Position numbers and translations under genes: made by a program
Shown: positions 5,887-7,633 of the stretch, piece by piece
How positions within the stretch are numbered: the stretch's first letter is position 1
Layout: the number at the start of each line of letters is the position of its first letter
The notes under the pieces: generated by a model
What the model saw: only the letters and a program-made list of their open reading frames with translations
Told to the model about the DNA's origin: nothing
Databases searched by the model: none
Origin: Pseudomonadales bacterium
GTDB lineage: Bacteria > Pseudomonadota > Gammaproteobacteria > Pseudomonadales > UBA3067
NCBI GenBank assembly: GCA_016763235.1
Contig: JAESUE010000247.1
Coordinates: 1 to 7,633, forward strand
Length of the DNA: 7,633 nt
Reading direction: 5' to 3'

Positions 5887-6795
5887 TTAGCAACGACAAT
5901 GAAACATAGCGAGGTACTTTAGAATCTCATCTTGAGAAATATTCAGGTTTTCTTTATTTGATAGGTTCGTAGCAATATCAAAGATAGTGATAGCATCGAC
6001 TTGTTTAAAGTCATAGCTTGCAAGTTTTTCTTTTAAAGGATCAATATCCTCTGCCCAATAAAAAGGCTCTCCTTTACGATCAACAAATTCCCGCATTTTC
6101 CGCAATATATCAATGCGTGTCTCACTCTTAGTTAGCTCCGCAGAAAACGCATCGAAAATAAATACTCCCCCGCTCTGCAATAAGTGGCGGACTGTTTCAA
6201 ACGTGCTCAATACGTCAGCTTCATGCAAGTAACAACTCACCCCCTCCCAAATCACCATGGTAGGTTCGTTAGCGCTTTCTTTTATATAGGGATGGGAGAA
6301 TAGCTCTTCTGACCAAGGCTTCGAAAAATCTACAGCTGCAAATTCCAGTTTACAGCTCGGTTGCAGATTTTTTTCCCGCAAGATTTTTCTTTTTCGTGTT
6401 TGTGTATCAGGGTGATCCACTTCCAGCATCGTTGCCTCAGGAAGGCTCAAGCGTAATGACCGAGTATCGTATCCTGCCCCCAAGAGAATAAAACGCCTTA
6501 TTCCCTCCTTGTAAGCTAATAATATTTGATCATCGATATATCGATGTCGCAAGCAGGCTAAAGAGGTCATTCCCGGAAACCCCACCATCTTGTCAGGTGT
6601 TTTCATTCCGATATTGTAGATAAGAGGGGCAAGTAATTTGGTGGAAAATAATGGTTTTGTCAAAACCCATGGAAAAGGCAGGAACTCAAGGGAGAAAGGG
6701 TCGTGTAGGTATTTTTGATCCATAGGAGCAAGATTTGCGATCGCACGCATGGCACTTGTATAGCCCGCTGTATCACTGGCTCTTTTTGACTTCAT
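5887..6795 (-). CDS. SAM-dependent methyltransferase, LCM/TIGR00027 family
   Basis: A 302-residue class I methyltransferase of the leucine-carboxyl-methyltransferase-like family (Pfam LCM; TIGR00027), a cytoplasmic group with mostly unknown substrates, many members occurring near secondary-metabolite genes or alone. The SAM-binding motif I is FILLGAGYDTRSLRL (102-116), followed by LEVDHPDTQTRKR (124-136), where Glu125 would contact the ribose hydroxyls. Then come the family hallmark VIWEGVSCYL (181-190) and GGVFIFDAF (209-217). A hydrophobic patch at about 40-60 is usual for the family and is not taken as a membrane segment. The ATG has AAAAGGA six bases upstream, which supports this start. 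It stands alone, separated from csp by a terminator and from glpG by about 370 gene-poor bases, so context does not indicate a substrate. Bacterial relatives are often annotated O-methyltransferase without evidence. Confidence 0.9.
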   Translation of the reverse strand: MKSKRASDTAGYTSAMRAIANLAPMDQKYLHDPFSLEFLPFPWVLTKPLFSTKLLAPLIYNIGMKTPDKMVGFPGMTSLACLRHRYIDDQILLAYKEGIRRFILLGAGYDTRSLRLSLPEATMLEVDHPDTQTRKRKILREKNLQPSCKLEFAAVDFSKPWSEELFSHPYIKESANEPTMVIWEGVSCYLHEADVLSTFETVRHLLQSGGVFIFDAFSAELTKSETRIDILRKMREFVDRKGEPFYWAEDIDPLKEKLASYDFKQVDAITIFDIATNLSNKENLNISQDEILKYLAMFHCRC

Positions 6796-6907
6796 AACAT
6801 CCTTTTAACTATTTTTATTATCGTAATAATTCAGCTTACTTATCATCTAAATACAAAACCTTAAAAGCTAACCCGTGAAGGTAAGAAATCGTTCTCGCAG
6901 CTACTTC

Positions 6908-6935
6908 AGTATAGTAAACAGTTAAATTTACCCAA
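6908..6935 (-). promoter_or_regulatory. Candidate promoter for the methyltransferase gene
   Basis: On the minus strand TATACT (6908-6913, five of six matches) is preceded after 16 bases by TTGGGT (6930-6935, three of six). It lies directly after the csp terminator and would give a leader of about 105 bases. A second AT-rich candidate, GATAAT just before the ribosome binding site, lacks a -35 box. Confidence 0.35.
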
Positions 6936-6936
6936 T

Positions 6937-6970
6937 AAAAAAGGGTAAGCCCGTGAGGACTTACCCTTTT
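6937..6970 (-). terminator. Intrinsic terminator of the cold shock gene
   Basis: A perfect 11-bp inverted repeat, AAAAGGGTAAG (6939-6949) and CTTACCCTTTT (6960-6970), encloses ten bases that can close further through a CC/GG pair. On the minus strand six T residues follow the stem, giving a strong Rho-independent terminator about 50 bases after the csp stop. Four T residues follow on the plus strand, so it may also stop opposing transcription. Confidence 0.9.
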
Positions 6971-7021
6971 AATCATTTCTATTTTCTACGTCACCCAAAG
7001 AGGTCAGCAGAAATAAAACAA

Positions 7022-7231
7022 TTAGATAGCCATGATATTTTCAGCTTGTGGGCCTTTTTGACCTTGTGTAATTCTAAACTGAACACGTTGACCTTCGGCA
7101 AGAGTTTTGAAACCCGAACCTTCAATAGCGCTAAAGTGAGCAAATACATCTGGGCCGGATTCTTGTTCAATAAAACCGAAACCTTTAGATTCGTTAAACC
7201 ACTTAACTGTACCGTTTACTGTATCAGACAT
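7022..7231 (-). CDS. CspA-family cold shock protein
   Basis: A 69-residue single cold-shock-domain protein, the usual length of the CspA family (about 70). These are small cytoplasmic beta-barrel proteins that bind single-stranded RNA and DNA and melt RNA structure in the cold or during growth. The signature is complete: GTVKWFN (7-13), the RNP1 motif KGFGFI (16-21) and the RNP2 motif VFAHF (29-33; Ala replaces the more usual Val or Ile), with AIEGSGFKTLAEGQ (35-48) and the C-terminal GPQAENI (60-66). The frame stays open for another 75 codons upstream to a GTG at 7456, but the ATG at 7231 has AGGA nine bases upstream and gives the family length, so it is the true start. Which paralogue (CspA, C, D or E) it represents cannot be decided. 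The upstream 225 bases probably form an untranslated leader plus promoter, as is typical for cold-shock genes. Confidence 0.95.
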   Translation of the reverse strand: MSDTVNGTVKWFNESKGFGFIEQESGPDVFAHFSAIEGSGFKTLAEGQRVQFRITQGQKGPQAENIMAI

Positions 7232-7261
7232 AATAATATCCTGGATATTTAATAATTTTGC

Positions 7262-7276
7262 GCCTTTAAAAAAGGC
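7262..7276 (-). promoter_or_regulatory. Small hairpin in the csp leader
   Basis: A 6-bp inverted repeat, GCCTTT (7262-7267) and AAAGGC (7271-7276), encloses three bases about 30 bases upstream of the csp start codon. Cold-shock mRNAs commonly have structured leaders that control translation with temperature; assigning that role here is inference. No E. coli-type cold box was recognised. Confidence 0.3.
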
Positions 7277-7448
7277 TTGTGTAGCATGGAAATGTAGACT
7301 GAAACTTAAAAACTGCAGGACGAGTATTACGAATAAAACAGCGAAATGTAGAATATAGTTCAATAACTTTCTTTCTTGCTGCGCTGAGTATATACAGCAA
7401 AACCCCGCCCGTCTATACAAAACTTGCGCTTTATGCTTAAAACGCCTT

Positions 7449-7479
7449 ATGCACACTTAAGTCATCGATCGGTGTGCAT
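7449..7479. promoter_or_regulatory. 8-bp inverted repeat upstream of csp
   Basis: ATGCACAC (7449-7456) and GTGTGCAT (7472-7479) form a perfect inverted repeat around 15 bases that themselves contain ATCGAT and CGATCG. It lies about 220 bases upstream of the csp start and 22 bases from repeat copy C. It could be a regulator-binding site, or a hairpin ending a transcript entering from the right; a T-tract is essentially lacking on both strands. Apart from this and the leader hairpin I see no gene between 7232 and 7501. Confidence 0.4.
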
Positions 7480-7501
7480 GAAAATAGGAATAACAACGTT
7501 A

Positions 7502-7633
7502 GTAACTATTCAGCTCACGTCAGCTCACGTCAGCTCACGTCAGCTCACGCTCAAATTCGCGCATAACGGTGTTAAAAATTGATCATTTATGAGTATAAAC
7601 TCACATTTTTCGCCTTGTTCTGCTCAAATTTTA
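7502..7633 (+). repeat. Dispersed repeat copy C (IS66-like end), cut by right edge
   Basis: The copy begins GTAACTATT (7502-7510), carries an expanded tandem block (7511-7550), then CTCAAATTCGCGCATAAC, GTTAAAAA, an AT-rich centre and TATAAACTCACATTT (ending near 7607), all in the same order as copies A and B. From about 7608 it departs from copy B and shows no inverted right end before the window stops. It may therefore be the end of a longer, possibly complete, element. The left flank for a duplication would be CAACGTTA (7494-7501). Confidence 0.75.
7511..7550 (+). repeat. Four 10-bp tandem repeats inside repeat copy C
   Basis: CAGCTCACGT occurs three times in succession, followed by CAGCTCACGC, which differs in the last base. 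Copies A and B have one equivalent unit at this position (CAGATCACGC and CAGCTCGCGC), so copy C has gained three units directly inside its terminal GTAACTATT, probably by slippage or unequal exchange. Confidence 0.95.

Noticed and set aside
5650..5890. Two overlapping plus-strand frames of about 60 codons in the gene-poor interval
   Set aside because: They overlap each other in different frames, one needs a TTG start, and neither shows motifs or a ribosome site.
6953..7252. A 99-codon plus-strand frame over the csp gene
   Set aside because: It begins inside the csp terminator and is antisense to a complete cold shock domain.
7232..7456. A 75-residue N-terminal extension of the cold shock protein with a hydrophobic segment
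   Set aside because: The family length, the AGGA before the inner ATG, and the GTG start without a ribosome site all point to the 69-residue form. Known membrane fusions of this domain carry the membrane part at the C-terminus.
1..7633. CRISPR array, tRNA or rRNA genes, defence system genes, phage genes
   Set aside because: No regularly spaced repeats, cloverleaf-like sequences or proteins of such families were seen. The only tandem repeat (7511-7550) has no spacers.

Overview
The window looks like chromosomal DNA from a free-living, probably marine, gammaproteobacterium. GlpG is of the long Gram-negative type with its N-terminal cytoplasmic domain. There is an outer-membrane-type lipoprotein with a LTAC lipobox and a CspA-size cold shock protein. 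The repeats resemble IS66-type ends. A member of the Cellvibrionales (Saccharophagus/Teredinibacter-like) is a guess from gene style and moderate base composition, not a demonstrated assignment. Every gene I can support lies on the minus strand, so transcription runs from the right edge to the left.

Layout in the direction of transcription. (1) The right edge (7502-7633) carries one copy (C) of a dispersed repeat, with a 10-bp unit repeated four times just inside its tip. (2) A cold shock protein gene (7022-7231) has an untranslated leader and a clear intrinsic terminator (6937-6970). (3) An LCM/TIGR00027-type SAM-dependent methyltransferase (5887-6795). (4) A 367-bp stretch without a convincing intact gene (5520-5886), with a possible decayed transposase start. 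(5) A small reading frame (5376-5519), not previously recognisable to me, overlaps the start of glpG. (6) glpG, a rhomboid protease (4520-5383). (7) A complete 98-bp miniature inverted-repeat element (copy B, 4411-4508) with a near-perfect 8-bp target duplication. (8) A 678-residue lipoprotein with a canonical EF-hand loop (2201-4237) and its terminator (2111-2138). (9) A two-gene unit with ATGA overlap, GT4 glycosyltransferase (899-2005) followed by a polysaccharide deacetylase (84-902). (10) The left edge (1-71) carries a third repeat copy (A), in the opposite orientation.

How the parts relate. The glycosyltransferase and deacetylase are translationally coupled and probably work on the same envelope or extracellular glycan. 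The other genes are separate units divided by terminators or long gaps. The most notable structure not explained by genes is the repeat family. Three copies share a GTAAC-starting tip and a common internal block. Copy B has both inverted ends and an 8-bp duplication, which are hallmarks of the IS66 family, so I read it as a non-autonomous IS66-like MITE. Copies A and B both sit 11-12 bases beyond a stop codon.

Limits: no database search was possible. Family calls rest on motifs read by eye, promoter calls are weak, and both edge repeats are cut by the window.
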